Positions 18,024 through 27,563 are shown, numbered from the stretch's first letter. The stretch: 64,000 nucleotides of DNA from Sphingobacterium prati (GCF_013167215.1 NZ_JABJWY010000024.1:248001-312000), one strand, 5' to 3'. Numbers and translations are program-made. Notes: generated from the sequence alone by a model not told the origin.

Positions 18024-18222
18024 ATTAGATCGTCGCCAACGCCAATTGAAACTACGATAATACAAATGTAAGAATAAAAACAAATAATGTATACTAATTT
18101 AGTAGATTTTTTTTTACTGCCATAGCCATTATACCGTAGCAGTCTGAAATTCGACTAACAGCACAGGTTTTGAGCCTAAAAAAAAGAGGTATCGAAGATA
18201 TGGCCGCAAACGAACATATAGC

Positions 18223-18236
18223 GTTCGAAATCGAAC
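18223..18236. promoter_or_regulatory. Palindrome GTTCGA-AA-TCGAAC upstream of XRE gene
   Basis: A perfect 6-2-6 palindrome about 130 bp before the XRE regulator start. It could be an autoregulatory operator; inference from position and symmetry only. Confidence 0.35.
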
Positions 18237-18367
18237 AGGAAACCACAGAAACAACTACACAAATAATTATATATCAATAATTTACATTTAAGGCATTTCG
18301 TTTGATCCGCTATAAAAGTGTACAGCAAAATTGGTTTAATTTAGCTTAAGAATTAGTCAAGGCTTGC

Positions 18368-19045
18368 ATGAGCAATACATTAAAGGACAAAGCATTTCCG
18401 ATCATGAAGAATTTAAAGCAAATACGAAACGAGAAAAGATTATCCCAACAGGAACTGGCAAATCTCTTTGGCATTTCCCTCCGGACCATCCAACGGATGG
18501 AGAAAGGTGAATCTAAGGGAAGCCCGTATGTCATAAGATCCCTCTGCCAGACGCTTGATGTGGATCCCCAGGTTATCTATATTGAATCAGATATTGTGCA
18601 TGAAAAGGGGCCTGATCAGCTCCTGGGAACAGCAGATATTGAATCAATCAGCAGCATTGAAACAGACCGCGACAATGCCGCAAACATTAAATACATTAAT
18701 TTCAGTTCGCTTATCGTACTGTTAATCCCTTTTGCCAACCTGCTATCTGTACCAATCTTTTATTTTCTGTTCAAAAAGAGACTGATCGATAAAAACCAAA
18801 AAATCACAGTTTTAAAAATCCTCAGTTTCCAAATCATATGGTCAACAGCGACAATGCTGTTCATGATATCGACACCGCTTTTCACCTTTTGGCTTCCGGA
18901 TATTCCTACATCCATCCACGATATTCCACTATTTGTGTGGGTATACTGGCTAATGCTTTTTGTTCATGTGGTTACGACATTAACGATCGCGGGCAGCCTA
19001 AACAAAACCGATCATCCAATCCAATTTATACCCAATGTACTCTAA
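18368..19045 (+). CDS. XRE-type helix-turn-helix protein with three membrane segments
   Basis: 225 residues. An N-terminal HTH_3/XRE domain (about residues 13-68) contains LSQQELANLFGISLRTIQRMEKGES. The C-terminal half has three predicted membrane segments: SSLIVLLIPFANLLSVPIFYFLF (about 113-136), an IWSTATMLFMIST stretch (about 155-175) and IPLFVWVYWLMLFVHVV (about 185-205). This DNA-binding plus DUF4870-like membrane layout suggests a membrane-tethered regulator. An in-frame ATG at 18404 (MKNLKQIR) begins directly at the HTH domain and may be the true start. It is divergent from the peptide locus and followed by the serine hydrolase gene 89 bp or so downstream. Confidence 0.85.
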   Translation: MSNTLKDKAFPIMKNLKQIRNEKRLSQQELANLFGISLRTIQRMEKGESKGSPYVIRSLCQTLDVDPQVIYIESDIVHEKGPDQLLGTADIESISSIETDRDNAANIKYINFSSLIVLLIPFANLLSVPIFYFLFKKRLIDKNQKITVLKILSFQIIWSTATMLFMISTPLFTFWLPDIPTSIHDIPLFVWVYWLMLFVHVVTTLTIAGSLNKTDHPIQFIPNVL

Positions 19046-19117
19046 TACTGTAATTGACATACAAAATGGCGTAAAAATGGCGCAACCATTGACGCGATAT
19101 CACAGATCCAAACACAA

Positions 19118-19125
19118 TATATTTG
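19118..19125 (+). promoter_or_regulatory. -7 box before the serine hydrolase gene
   Basis: TATATTTG, a full match to TAnnTTTG, only about 10-16 bases ahead of the candidate ATGs at 19135 and 19141. No -33 box at the right spacing. If used, the leader would be nearly absent. Confidence 0.35.
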
Positions 19126-19134
19126 ATAAAAAAA

Positions 19135-20532
19135 ATGTCAATGAAAAAATTACTGTTTAATATCGTTCTCCTGATGTCGGTCGTGACCCAACCGACGTTT
19201 GCACAGCATGGCATAAACGATTCCATCCGTAATCAGTTGGAGATTGGAATCAAGGGGTTCAAAGAGCGCTATCACTCCCCTAGTGTTGTATTGGCAATAG
19301 TCCATCGGGATTCGATTATTTTTTCCGGTTCGGACGGTTTTATAGATTTGGATCAGAAAATTCCAGCAACGATCGATTCTAAATATCAGATTCAATCCGT
19401 TACCAAGCTGTTTACGGCCACCATGTTCATGCAGCTATGGCAGAAAAAGTTGCTAACCCTGGAGGACGATGTCCGAAAATATGTTCCTGAATTTACAGGA
19501 TTAACCCTTAAAGGGCGTGCAGAAGCAACTTCCCTATTAGAATTGGCTACCCATACCTCAGGTCTCCCGAGGAACGCTCCTTCAGAATTTGAATTATTCA
19601 AAGATGCGGAGATGCTAACACTTAAAAATCGGGAAGTAAAATCCTTACATTCATCCCATCAAAGTACTTTTTTAAATGCACTTGGAATGATCAGGAAGGA
19701 ATATCCAAACTTTGAATACCTTCCTATAGATCAAAGGCATTATTCTAATATAGGATATGGTTTATTAGGATTGGCACTCGAACGGGTAGCAAAAACGAGC
19801 TACGCAAACTACATACAATCGACGATTTGTCACAATTTGGGACTGGACAATACAGGGGTAGGAACTGTAAGCAACGAAGAAAATAGGATCGTGCAGGGTT
19901 ATCGGTATCTAAATGATCAAAAGGACTTTGTAAAAACACCAGATTATTACGCCAATGCCATGACACCGGCCTCAGGGATGTATTCAACGGCAAGAGATTT
20001 AGCAAAATTTATTAGCGCACAGTTTAGTGATAAAAATGTCTTACTTTCTGAAAAATCCATTCGAATGATGCAGTCGCTAGGCATCGGTTGGCAGCGAAAT
20101 TATCCCTATCTACGACATGAGGGTGCTATGCTAGGCTTTCGTTGTGAAATCGTTATCCACCCGAGGCTCGAAGTGGGATGGGTCATCCTAACAAATACAA
20201 CAGATTTCGAATTTAATAGATTTGACCAATATATCTCCAGTTTGATTTTGCCTGCCTATGCAGAAGCTCCAATAACGGATCAAGGACAATATGTCGGAAA
20301 ATATTCACTTGTGGGAGGTACAGAATCTATTGACATATACCAAAAGGAAGGCAAATTATATACTACTTATTTGGCCGATTCCTTCCCCAATACTACGCTT
20401 ATATTTTCGGGTAACCATACGATGACCTTAGAAGATCAGGCTGGCAAATCGGTGCGCTTTGAATTTATTCCCGATAGGAATGGAAAGATCTCCCTGTTAA
20501 ATTTAAATCAGCTGATGTGGCAAAAAGACTGA
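19135..20532 (+). CDS. Serine hydrolase of the class C beta-lactamase/PBP family
   Basis: About 465 residues. A signal peptide (hydrophobic about 6-22, ending TFAQ) sends it to the periplasm. The SxxK nucleophile motif is QSVTK (about residues 87-91), the YxN motif is YSNIGYG (about 203), and RHEGAMLG near 325 fills the HxG/KTG position. The last 90 residues (from YVGKYSL) form a beta-rich DUF3471-like tail. Family members hydrolyse D-peptides, esters or beta-lactams; without the lactamase-specific context I would not call this a resistance gene. ATG choices are 19135 and 19141; a TTG at 19123 is less likely. Confidence 0.92.
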   Translation: MSMKKLLFNIVLLMSVVTQPTFAQHGINDSIRNQLEIGIKGFKERYHSPSVVLAIVHRDSIIFSGSDGFIDLDQKIPATIDSKYQIQSVTKLFTATMFMQLWQKKLLTLEDDVRKYVPEFTGLTLKGRAEATSLLELATHTSGLPRNAPSEFELFKDAEMLTLKNREVKSLHSSHQSTFLNALGMIRKEYPNFEYLPIDQRHYSNIGYGLLGLALERVAKTSYANYIQSTICHNLGLDNTGVGTVSNEENRIVQGYRYLNDQKDFVKTPDYYANAMTPASGMYSTARDLAKFISAQFSDKNVLLSEKSIRMMQSLGIGWQRNYPYLRHEGAMLGFRCEIVIHPRLEVGWVILTNTTDFEFNRFDQYISSLILPAYAEAPITDQGQYVGKYSLVGGTESIDIYQKEGKLYTTYLADSFPNTTLIFSGNHTMTLEDQAGKSVRFEFIPDRNGKISLLNLNQLMWQKD

Positions 20533-20591
20533 GCTATATCGTCACCTTTTTTTTAAACGGTCTTATCGACATCTGCCTAATGTTCTGCAAC

Positions 20592-20645
20592 CCTATCCAT
20601 ACTGACCTCGTTGTTTCTCGCAATAAGACGAGGTGCATGGATAGG
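20592..20645. terminator. Two-step hairpin between convergent genes
   Basis: CCTATCCAT (20592-20600) pairs with ATGGATAGG (20637-20645), and ACCTCGT (20605-20611) with ACGAGGT (20628-20634). It lies 60 bases after the hydrolase stop and 41 before the end of the convergent small gene. No long T-run, so a structured 3' end rather than a textbook terminator. Confidence 0.5.
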
Positions 20646-20686
20646 GATAGCCGAAAGTCCTATTTCATCGGTGATCGCAAATGTAT

Positions 20687-20923
20687 TTAAGCACTTTCAG
20701 TCGCTGACAAAAACGATGCGTTAAACCCTCTGATCGCGATAAGATTTAGGATAGTTGCCTCATCGCGTCTTTTGGATCTAAATGTGATCGTACATAGTTT
20801 ATCCTGCAAATCTGCTGAAATGTATTTTAAATCTGCAATATGCCGATTTAGATAGTTTATGATCTCGGTACGTTTGGCCAGCACCTGGGCCGAAACAGAA
20901 AAGGTAAGTAGATAATATTTCAT
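20687..20923 (-). CDS. Small protein with HMA/ferredoxin-like pattern, CxxC absent
   Basis: 78 residues from the ATG at 20923 (MKYYLLTFSVSAQVLAKRTE); the frame is open further upstream to 21040, but the longer N-terminus lacks conservation features. The predicted order strand-helix-strand-strand-helix-strand (YLLTFSV, RTEIINYLNRHI, LKYISADL, KLCTITFRS, DEATILNLIAIRG, FNASFL) recalls heavy-metal-associated domains, but the metal-binding CxxC loop is missing (VSAQVLAK at that place). Whether it is a metallochaperone relative is inference. A minus-strand -7-like box TATTTTTG lies at 21045-21038. Confidence 0.55.
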   Translation of the reverse strand: MKYYLLTFSVSAQVLAKRTEIINYLNRHIADLKYISADLQDKLCTITFRSKRRDEATILNLIAIRGFNASFLSATESA

Positions 20924-21099
20924 ATTCCACGGAGTTTTTGATCCATTACAAATTCCATAGCTGCAAGCTGATTTTTCCGACCACCTTAGACGAACTATTG
21001 ATTTGAGCAGTAAATATAAAAACTTTTGACCAATAAACAAAAATAGTCAGGAGTAAAAAGTGCAAATTTATTCTCCGTCGATGATGTAAATGATAGGCA

Positions 21100-21121
21100 G
21101 CATGCTCTGAAAAGAGCATGC
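21100..21121. repeat. 9-bp hairpin with GAAA tetraloop
   Basis: Arms 21100-21108 and 21113-21121 are perfectly complementary with loop GAAA. There is no T-run on either side, so it is not a convincing terminator; it could be an RNA structure or protein site. Confidence 0.4.
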
Positions 21122-21296
21122 AATTTCCGTCCACCAATCCTAATAGGGTTTAAAAGTTCAGAAAAAAAACTCTTGGGACTTGTTTCCCAGAATACTTACT
21201 CTTTCCCCACATCCCTGGATGCCGCAGTGACATGGGCTGAAGTAAATATTAATAATTTATTAATATTCGTAACACGCTCAGGTATAATTGCCTACT

Positions 21297-21304
21297 TAAA
21301 TTTG
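21297..21304 (+). promoter_or_regulatory. -7 box of the ECF sigma gene
   Basis: TAAATTTG, 17 bases before the ATG at 21322. The match to the housekeeping Bacteroidota -7 consensus is complete; no -33 TTG at the expected spacing. Confidence 0.4.
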
Positions 21305-21321
21305 GTCTTTGCATAACTACC

Positions 21322-21930
21322 ATGGCTAATTGTGAATTTACAGCACTTACGGATCAGGAACTGGTGGGCCTGGTCCAACTCGAGGACAATAAAGCGGCCT
21401 TTTCCGAACTCTATAACCGCTATTGGGAGCCATTGATCAATCTTGCAGGTAAGAGGACACTCTCCCTATCTATGGCCGAAGAAATCGTTCAAGACGTCTT
21501 TGTTGATTTTTATTTGCGAAGAAAAGAAATCCAGCTCAAACATTCCCTTGTGGCCTATTTAAAAACGGCCATAAAATTTCAGGTATTTAAAACCTATCGG
21601 GCGCAAAAAATCCAGGATAAATATATTGAAACTGTATCCCATCTCGGTCAGGCATCCCCTATTCAACCCGACAGCATGCTCGAAGCCAAACAAATCCATG
21701 CCGAGATAGTTCAGATCACAGAAAAAATGCCGCCCACCTGCAAACAGGTGTTTCTATTGAGCCGTTTCGAAAAACGTTCGAACCAAGATATTGCCGAGCA
21801 GCTCAACATTTCAGTGGCCATGGTCCGCAAGCACATTACCAAATCCATGAATATGATGCGGGCCGAAATCAACGAACATCAAATGGATATTTTCTATTTG
21901 ATGTTACTGCTATATAGCCATAAAAATTAA
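21322..21930 (+). CDS. ECF RNA polymerase sigma-70 factor (FecI-like)
   Basis: 202 residues. The region-2 segment AAFSELYNRYWEPLINLAGKR...EEIVQDVFVDFYLRR spans about residues 25-75, and region 4 (VFLLSRFEKRSNQDIAEQLNISVAMVRKHITKSM) about 145-180. This is the Bacteroidota expansion of ECF factors that pair with FecR proteins. It should direct transcription of the downstream receptor operon when released by the anti-sigma factor encoded 75 bases downstream. ATG at 21322. Confidence 0.96.
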   Translation: MANCEFTALTDQELVGLVQLEDNKAAFSELYNRYWEPLINLAGKRTLSLSMAEEIVQDVFVDFYLRRKEIQLKHSLVAYLKTAIKFQVFKTYRAQKIQDKYIETVSHLGQASPIQPDSMLEAKQIHAEIVQITEKMPPTCKQVFLLSRFEKRSNQDIAEQLNISVAMVRKHITKSMNMMRAEINEHQMDIFYLMLLLYSHKN

Positions 21931-22005
21931 CCAATTTCATTTTTTTTGAAATTCCTGTTCCCGCTTTTGACTACTTCGGGTACTAGTTAGTATAAAGCAG
22001 AGGAA

Positions 22006-23172
22006 ATGGATGATCAAAATCAACACATACGGGATATACTTGCGAAATACGAAGCAGGAACGATAACCGAGGAAGAGCTTAGTCTAATTGACAACTGGTA
22101 TGCTCCATTTGAGGCCAACCCCGATCTCATCGACAGTTTAAGCGCCGAAGAACGCACGTTTAGAAAAAAACAACTGCAGGAAAAGATACTCGGTCAGCTT
22201 ACTGCAGATACATCAGCATTGGCGGTAACGTCCAAAAAGCGATTTTTCCTCACTCCTGGCAAGCGGCTATTGCAAGCAGCAGCCAGCCTGATCCTGATTT
22301 GTGCCGTCTCTTTTTACTTGATCAACAATCAGTATAAAAAGCCGCCGGCCACCGTAGGCGCGCATAACAATACCATCAATCCCGCAACAGACCGAGCGGT
22401 TTTAACACGTAGTAATGGCGAAGAGATCCTGCTTGATGAATCAAAAAACGGGGAACTCTTTACGGAGGGAAACGTGCATATCAACAAATTGAAACCCGGC
22501 AATTTGGTTTATACCACCGACAACAAGGTAGATAAGGTATACAGCAATACCCTGTCTACCCCCCGTGGGGGCAGATATCAGCTGACTTTGGCCGACGGTA
22601 CGCGGGTTTGGCTGAACGCGCAATCGTCGATCACCTACCCTTCGGCCTTTCATGGCCACTCCAGAGAGGTGAAGATCAGCGGCGAAGTATATTTTGAGGT
22701 GGCACACAACAGCACCATGCCTTTCCGCGTGCGATCAGAAAATCAGACGATCGAAGTACTGGGAACACATTTTAACGTCAATACCTACCATACTGGCTCC
22801 GATGCCAAAACAACCCTCTTGACCGGTTCCATAGCCCTGACCAATCGTCACCATCGCGTCGTCCTGAAACCGGGTGAGCAAGGCATTGTTGCCGGCCCTT
22901 CCCTATCCGTAAAAAAGGTGGATCCGGCTGAAGTCATCGCCTGGAAAGAGGGCTACTTTGACTTCACGGATAATGATATCCTCACAGTCATCGAAGAATT
23001 AGGCCGTTGGTATAATGTAGACATCGACTATGCGGGCGTCCCTACCAAAGAAACATTTACGGGAAGAATACCGCGGTCCTGGCCTTTTGAAAAAGTATTG
23101 AATTTATTGAAAACATTTAAAAGCATTCAGGTAGAAATGCAAGGAAGGAGGCTTATTGTAGAAACAAAATAA
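22006..23172 (+). CDS. FecR-family anti-sigma factor
   Basis: 388 residues. A cytoplasmic N-terminal part (1-85) should hold the sigma factor. One membrane segment is at about 88-107 (AAASLILICAVSFYLI). The periplasmic FecR domain (about 175-275) has STPRGGRYQLTLADGTRVWLN, ISGEVYFEVAHN and VLGTHFNVNTY, and the C-terminal DUF4974-like domain begins near FDFTDNDILTVIEELGRWYNVDIDY. It transmits receptor occupancy from the STN domain of the adjacent TonB receptor to the sigma factor. The order sigma-FecR-receptor is the standard signalling cassette. Confidence 0.96.
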   Translation: MDDQNQHIRDILAKYEAGTITEEELSLIDNWYAPFEANPDLIDSLSAEERTFRKKQLQEKILGQLTADTSALAVTSKKRFFLTPGKRLLQAAASLILICAVSFYLINNQYKKPPATVGAHNNTINPATDRAVLTRSNGEEILLDESKNGELFTEGNVHINKLKPGNLVYTTDNKVDKVYSNTLSTPRGGRYQLTLADGTRVWLNAQSSITYPSAFHGHSREVKISGEVYFEVAHNSTMPFRVRSENQTIEVLGTHFNVNTYHTGSDAKTTLLTGSIALTNRHHRVVLKPGEQGIVAGPSLSVKKVDPAEVIAWKEGYFDFTDNDILTVIEELGRWYNVDIDYAGVPTKETFTGRIPRSWPFEKVLNLLKTFKSIQVEMQGRRLIVETK

Positions 23173-23291
23173 TATACACACTGATGCCTGATTCCAAAAA
23201 AAGCCAATAGTGGTCGAAACACTACTGGCCAGTAGCTGGAATAAGGCAAACGAATTTCGCGATCCAATTAACACATATTTCAGCTTAACAA

Positions 23292-26200
23292 ATGTATAAA
23301 AAAAATACAAAAATACTATTGAAGATGAAGCTAAGCACCTTCATGACACTTTTTGGCATGCTGCAGATCAGCTTAGCAGCAACAGGACAGCAGATCAGTC
23401 TCTCAGAGAAAAACAGCTCTCTGGCCAAAGTATTCAAAAAAATAAGTACGCAGACAGGTTATGGTTTTTTAGTGGAAGGCAGCCTCCTTAAAATGTCCAG
23501 ACCGGTCACAATTGAAACCAAAAACAGCGATATAAAAATTGTGCTGGCAGAAATTTTCAAAAACCAGCCGCTGACCTTTATCTTGAAGGACCAATCCGCG
23601 ATCGTTTCGGCCAGAAAAACAGCAGACGCTCTCCCCTCCTTTTCCAAGGGCGTAGACAGGGCAGCGGCGCAGCAACAGGGAAATATCAGTGGAAGGATTA
23701 TCACCGAAAATGGTGAAGGGCTGGCAGATGCAAGTATCACGCTGCTCCAAACCAACCAATCGCTAAAAAGTAAAGCCGACGGAAGCTACACGTTGAACCT
23801 CCCCGCCGGGTCCTATACGATCGAAGTAAGCTACATTTCCTATCAGACAAAAAGAATCACGGACATTCTTGTCCAGGCAGGGAAACAGACTCAACTTAAC
23901 ATCGTCTTAAAGGATGCCATAAAGAGCCTGGAGCAGGTCGTCGTCACGGCAAGTTACAAACAGGAAAGCATTGCATCACTCTATACCAAGCAAAAAAATG
24001 AAGCGACCATCTCTAACGGGATTAGCCGCGAACAAATCGCCGTTCTACCTGATAAAAACGTAGGCGAAACATTAAAGCGTATCTCCGGCGTGAGCACCAA
24101 CGATAACCGCCGGGTGGTCATTCGGGGTATTGCCGAACGTTATAACCTGGCCATGATGGACGGTGCCACCCTCCCCAGTACCGACGTCCAGGTCCGGGAC
24201 TTTGAATTCGATATTGTGCCAAGCAACCTGATCGACAATGTCATTATCCACAAGACAGCATCACCTGATCTGAGCTTCGGTTTTGGCGGTGGCCTGGTCA
24301 AGATCAATACCCTGGCCATTCCGGTCAAAAACTTCACTTCCTTTTCGATAGGGAGCAAGTATATCAATGGATCGACAGGAAAAGATTTCTTAGGCTATGG
24401 CCGCGGCAGCTTGGACTACCTAGCTTTTGACGACGGTACCCGGGGCGATTTTCCGCGCGACCTGACCGTATTCAACGGCATCAATTACGACCCCGCCAAC
24501 CCCTATGAGCCGGTACCTGAGGGCGTTACGCCATTTACACCCGAGATGATCGCTGCACAAAACAAACGCATCGGCGGATTAGAACGTCTGGGGACGCGGA
24601 AATATACCGCCCTGCCCGGGCAAAACTATCAATTCAGCCTAGGACGAAGTTACACCGCAGCCAAGGGTATCCTGGGATTTGTCGGATCGCTCAGTTACAG
24701 AAACGAACAATCCATTGATAACATCTCCAATTTTGAACGGGGCAACTGGCAGAAAACAAACGGGACAACCTACGATATCAGCACCGGAAAAGAAGTCAAT
24801 CCCACCATCTCCACGCAGTATAACTTCAACTCCAGTTTGAGCGCTTTGATCAACATCGGCTGGAACAGCAAAAATCACAAACTTACCTCCCGAAATTTTT
24901 ATTCCAGGATGTTCAATAACCAGTTTTCTGTGATCAAAGGCTGGGGGAATGATATCGGTCATGATTCCAGGCCCGCCATCAGGGAGTATGACCGGCCTAA
25001 ATTTATCAATATGCTCCAGAACAAGCTGGAAGGCGAACATCAGTTCGGCAATTTCAAATTCGAGTGGAATGTTGCCCGCAATCGCTTAAACAACCTGGAG
25101 AAAGATGCCACCGAGGCCTGGCTCGCCCCGATCGGCACCTTAAATGATACCATTTATAATATTGTCCCTTCACACTACGCCAACGCTGGCGACGGAACTT
25201 TCACGCGCTCCGAATACCATTATACCGAGACCAATAAAATTGCCGAAGGCGCAGTAAGCTACCAGACCAATTGGTTGGGGCAAAAGCAAATTTTAAAAGC
25301 AGGCTATCAATTTATGGATAGACACGGACTATTCGAATGGGTCTCCCTACCGATTGTTTCGGTCGGTGCAAATACCTTCACCCCCGTGAATACCTGGTCG
25401 GAATACCTTGAGTTTAAAGATCCCTTACATGGGATGTTCTATTATCCTGCCGCCTTCTCGGTCAGCGCCTATGAAGGAAAAAACATCAACCAGGCCGTGT
25501 ACGGAATGATGGACAACAGGTTCAATTCATGGATCCGCCTCGTATGGGGATTACGTGCCGAGTATTTTAAGTATAAAAGTTTGCAGAATGGCGATAATGA
25601 CCTGATGATGGATGCGAGGACTATTGCCATGCGCAAGCAACGGTTTGTCGATCCAAAAACCGGAAAAATTGTGGGTATGACAGCCGATCCCGAAACCGAA
25701 GAGAAAACCTGGCGCTACCTACCCTCGGCGAGCCTGACGTTGACCCCATTGCAGGATTTCAATATCCGGCTAGCCTATTCCCAATCTGTGGTGCGCCCGG
25801 CATTGATCGAAAACTCGCGGATGGTCCGCCAAGACCCGGCATTAGGTGGCGCTTACCGTCGAAATGAAGGCGTACTGTCTACCGCAATTGACCATTATGA
25901 TGTACGTTTTGAATGGTTCCCTTCTCTTGCAGAGGTGATTTCAATCGGATTTTTCTATAAATATTTTCAAAACCCCATCGAATTATACCAGCAGATGATG
26001 GACTCCTCGCACCGTATTTACGTCACGACCAACAACTCCGAATGGGCCAAAGTAAAGGGACTGGAGTTTGATATCCGCAAAAATTTAGGCTTTATACGGC
26101 CAGGCTCCCTGATGGAGAACTTTAATCTCAGCGGAAACATCACGCTTCAAAGCTCAGAGGTACAGTCAGCCGAATTTAAGGCAAAGGGCATGGACACCGA

Positions 26201-26747
26201 TAAATACGGAAATACCTTTGAATACCGGGAGAAAAACGTCTTAAAAAGCAAGCGTCCACTCTATGGACAGATCCCTGTGGTCTACAATGCAGCCTTACAG
26301 TACACAGCCGATCGATTAGGTGCGAATGTGGCATTCAACCATATGGGATACAAAACCTTTATGACAGCCATGAGCGAAGAGCTTATCGAATACGAACGCC
26401 CGCGCAATCAGCTGGATGCACAGATTAGCTATAAATTTTTGAAAAACAAAAATCTGGATGTCAAACTCAATCTGAGTAATCTGTTGAATAGCCCGTTCCG
26501 CTTTTATGTGAATAGAGCCGAAACATTCAAAGTACAAGACCGGTGGAAAGGACTGGCCAACTCCGAATGGCCGACACAAGAATGGGAGGAGATCTACGAA
26601 TGGAAGTTCGGCTTTTCGCAAAAATATGAAGAAGGCTATTATGAAACCTCCGAAGATGGCAAGCAAAAGACCCGTGTCGGTGATAAAGAGACCTTCAACA
26701 GAAAAGTGGGCAGTTCTTTTAGCCTATCCGTCGGATATACATTTTAA
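23292..26747 (+). CDS. FecA-type TonB-dependent receptor with STN and carboxypeptidase-D-like domains
   Basis: 1151 residues. Signal peptide (FMTLFGMLQISLAATGQ), then an STN signalling domain (about 37-105: SLAKVFKKISTQTGYGFLVEG and PLTFILKDQSAIV), a carboxypeptidase-D-like domain (about 130-210), plug (GETLKRISGVSTNDNRRVVIRG, then MDGATLPSTDVQ and FGGGLVKINTL) and a large barrel ending SLSVGYTF. The plug lacks the SusC signature, so this is a FecA-like rather than SusC-like receptor. STN should touch the FecR periplasmic domain. An ATG at 23325 (MKLST) is an alternative start with a more normal signal peptide. Two lipoprotein genes follow in the same operon. Ligand unknown. Confidence 0.95.
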   Translation: MYKKNTKILLKMKLSTFMTLFGMLQISLAATGQQISLSEKNSSLAKVFKKISTQTGYGFLVEGSLLKMSRPVTIETKNSDIKIVLAEIFKNQPLTFILKDQSAIVSARKTADALPSFSKGVDRAAAQQQGNISGRIITENGEGLADASITLLQTNQSLKSKADGSYTLNLPAGSYTIEVSYISYQTKRITDILVQAGKQTQLNIVLKDAIKSLEQVVVTASYKQESIASLYTKQKNEATISNGISREQIAVLPDKNVGETLKRISGVSTNDNRRVVIRGIAERYNLAMMDGATLPSTDVQVRDFEFDIVPSNLIDNVIIHKTASPDLSFGFGGGLVKINTLAIPVKNFTSFSIGSKYINGSTGKDFLGYGRGSLDYLAFDDGTRGDFPRDLTVFNGINYDPANPYEPVPEGVTPFTPEMIAAQNKRIGGLERLGTRKYTALPGQNYQFSLGRSYTAAKGILGFVGSLSYRNEQSIDNISNFERGNWQKTNGTTYDISTGKEVNPTISTQYNFNSSLSALINIGWNSKNHKLTSRNFYSRMFNNQFSVIKGWGNDIGHDSRPAIREYDRPKFINMLQNKLEGEHQFGNFKFEWNVARNRLNNLEKDATEAWLAPIGTLNDTIYNIVPSHYANAGDGTFTRSEYHYTETNKIAEGAVSYQTNWLGQKQILKAGYQFMDRHGLFEWVSLPIVSVGANTFTPVNTWSEYLEFKDPLHGMFYYPAAFSVSAYEGKNINQAVYGMMDNRFNSWIRLVWGLRAEYFKYKSLQNGDNDLMMDARTIAMRKQRFVDPKTGKIVGMTADPETEEKTWRYLPSASLTLTPLQDFNIRLAYSQSVVRPALIENSRMVRQDPALGGAYRRNEGVLSTAIDHYDVRFEWFPSLAEVISIGFFYKYFQNPIELYQQMMDSSHRIYVTTNNSEWAKVKGLEFDIRKNLGFIRPGSLMENFNLSGNITLQSSEVQSAEFKAKGMDTDKYGNTFEYREKNVLKSKRPLYGQIPVVYNAALQYTADRLGANVAFNHMGYKTFMTAMSEELIEYERPRNQLDAQISYKFLKNKNLDVKLNLSNLLNSPFRFYVNRAETFKVQDRWKGLANSEWPTQEWEEIYEWKFGFSQKYEEGYYETSEDGKQKTRVGDKETFNRKVGSSFSLSVGYTF

Positions 26748-26757
26748 ATCAACCGCT

Positions 26758-27561
26758 ATGAAAACACAACCAATCTTAACAGCCACAGCGATCTACTTTT
26801 TTCTGCTATTCACCCTGCTGTCCTGCAATAAAGGTGGAGACGATCTTTTGTACAGCTCTAATGTACATATGGTCAATTTAAGTGGCTATAATAACAGTGA
26901 AGAGGAACTTATCCTTCAATTGGACACCTTTGCTGCCACCGTCACTCCGCCATTTAGCCGGATCGAGTTTGGTGCAAAATACAATTTCAACGCTATCAGC
27001 AAGTCCAGCTTAAAATTTATCATGAAATCCAAAGCCACCGACAAAATTCTTTTGCAGAGGGAAATCAAAGCCAGTGATACCACACTGGAGACCAATCTCA
27101 ATGTAATTTATATGGACGGAAAAGTGGCCGATTTCCCGGCAGTCCCAGCGCCGGTGGAAGGCAAGGTTCAATTAATCTATATGTTGCAGTCCAATATTTT
27201 AAATTATCGCGAGCCGGTGGATATTGTATTTGGGAAATTCTATTTTACCCCCAAGGTATTTGAAGAAGTCATCCGGATAAAAAATTTAAAGCCCAATGAA
27301 TTCTCAAAACCGATCGCTTTTGACCCATTCCCGTTAGGCATACAGGATTATAACGGGCAGAAGACATCGGTATTATTTCGGGCCTATATCTATAAAGCCG
27401 GGACAGATATACCGTACAGCGAGGGTTCTTCGTACACATTCAATCAGCTGACCTCGGGTGCTCCGGTCCCCTCGCCGACCACATCCATTTCCAAATTGTT
27501 TATCATCAACGAAGCTCCGCTTAACAACACCATGCGATTCAATAAGGTTTTAGAATTATAA
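26758..27561 (+). CDS. Lipoprotein of the sigma/FecR/receptor operon (first of two paralogues)
   Basis: 267 residues starting at the ATG 10 bases after the receptor stop (a longer in-frame opening reaches back into the receptor gene but is not credible). Signal peptide with lipobox LLSC (Cys near residue 22). The body is beta-rich, with no enzyme motif. The element LNVIYMDGKV around residue 120 recurs as FNYLYFDGKV in the next gene, and both carry a DTT/DTF...P.S.I.F region, so they look like tandem-duplicated relatives. A ligand-binding or surface partner of the receptor is the natural guess; I do not recognise the family firmly. Confidence 0.88.
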   Translation: MKTQPILTATAIYFFLLFTLLSCNKGGDDLLYSSNVHMVNLSGYNNSEEELILQLDTFAATVTPPFSRIEFGAKYNFNAISKSSLKFIMKSKATDKILLQREIKASDTTLETNLNVIYMDGKVADFPAVPAPVEGKVQLIYMLQSNILNYREPVDIVFGKFYFTPKVFEEVIRIKNLKPNEFSKPIAFDPFPLGIQDYNGQKTSVLFRAYIYKAGTDIPYSEGSSYTFNQLTSGAPVPSPTTSISKLFIINEAPLNNTMRFNKVLEL

Positions 27562-27563
27562 TT

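Larger units (their letters stand above)
17789..18367. other. Intergenic region upstream of the peptide-locus susC and the XRE gene
   Basis: 579 bases between divergent genes with no ORF I would support. It contains the repeated motif at 17982-18023, a minus-strand -7-like box TACATTTG at 18070-18063, and the palindrome GTTCGA-AA-TCGAAC at 18223-18236. The rest is AT-rich and featureless to me. Confidence 0.6.
20924..21321. other. Intergenic region before the ECF sigma gene
   Basis: 398 bases without a supported gene. It contains a hairpin GCATGCTCT-GAAA-AGAGCATGC (21100-21121) with a GNRA-type loop, the -7-like box for the small minus-strand gene (21045-21038) and the sigma-gene -7 box (21297-21304). 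Confidence 0.55.

Noticed and set aside
23191..23242. Imperfect hairpin between the FecR and receptor genes
   Set aside because: Interrupted pairing and no T-run; not good enough to call a terminator or attenuator.
26626..26757. Upstream in-frame extension of the first lipoprotein into the receptor gene
   Set aside because: It would place 44 residues before a perfect signal peptide and overlap the receptor's coding end; the ATG at 26758 fits.
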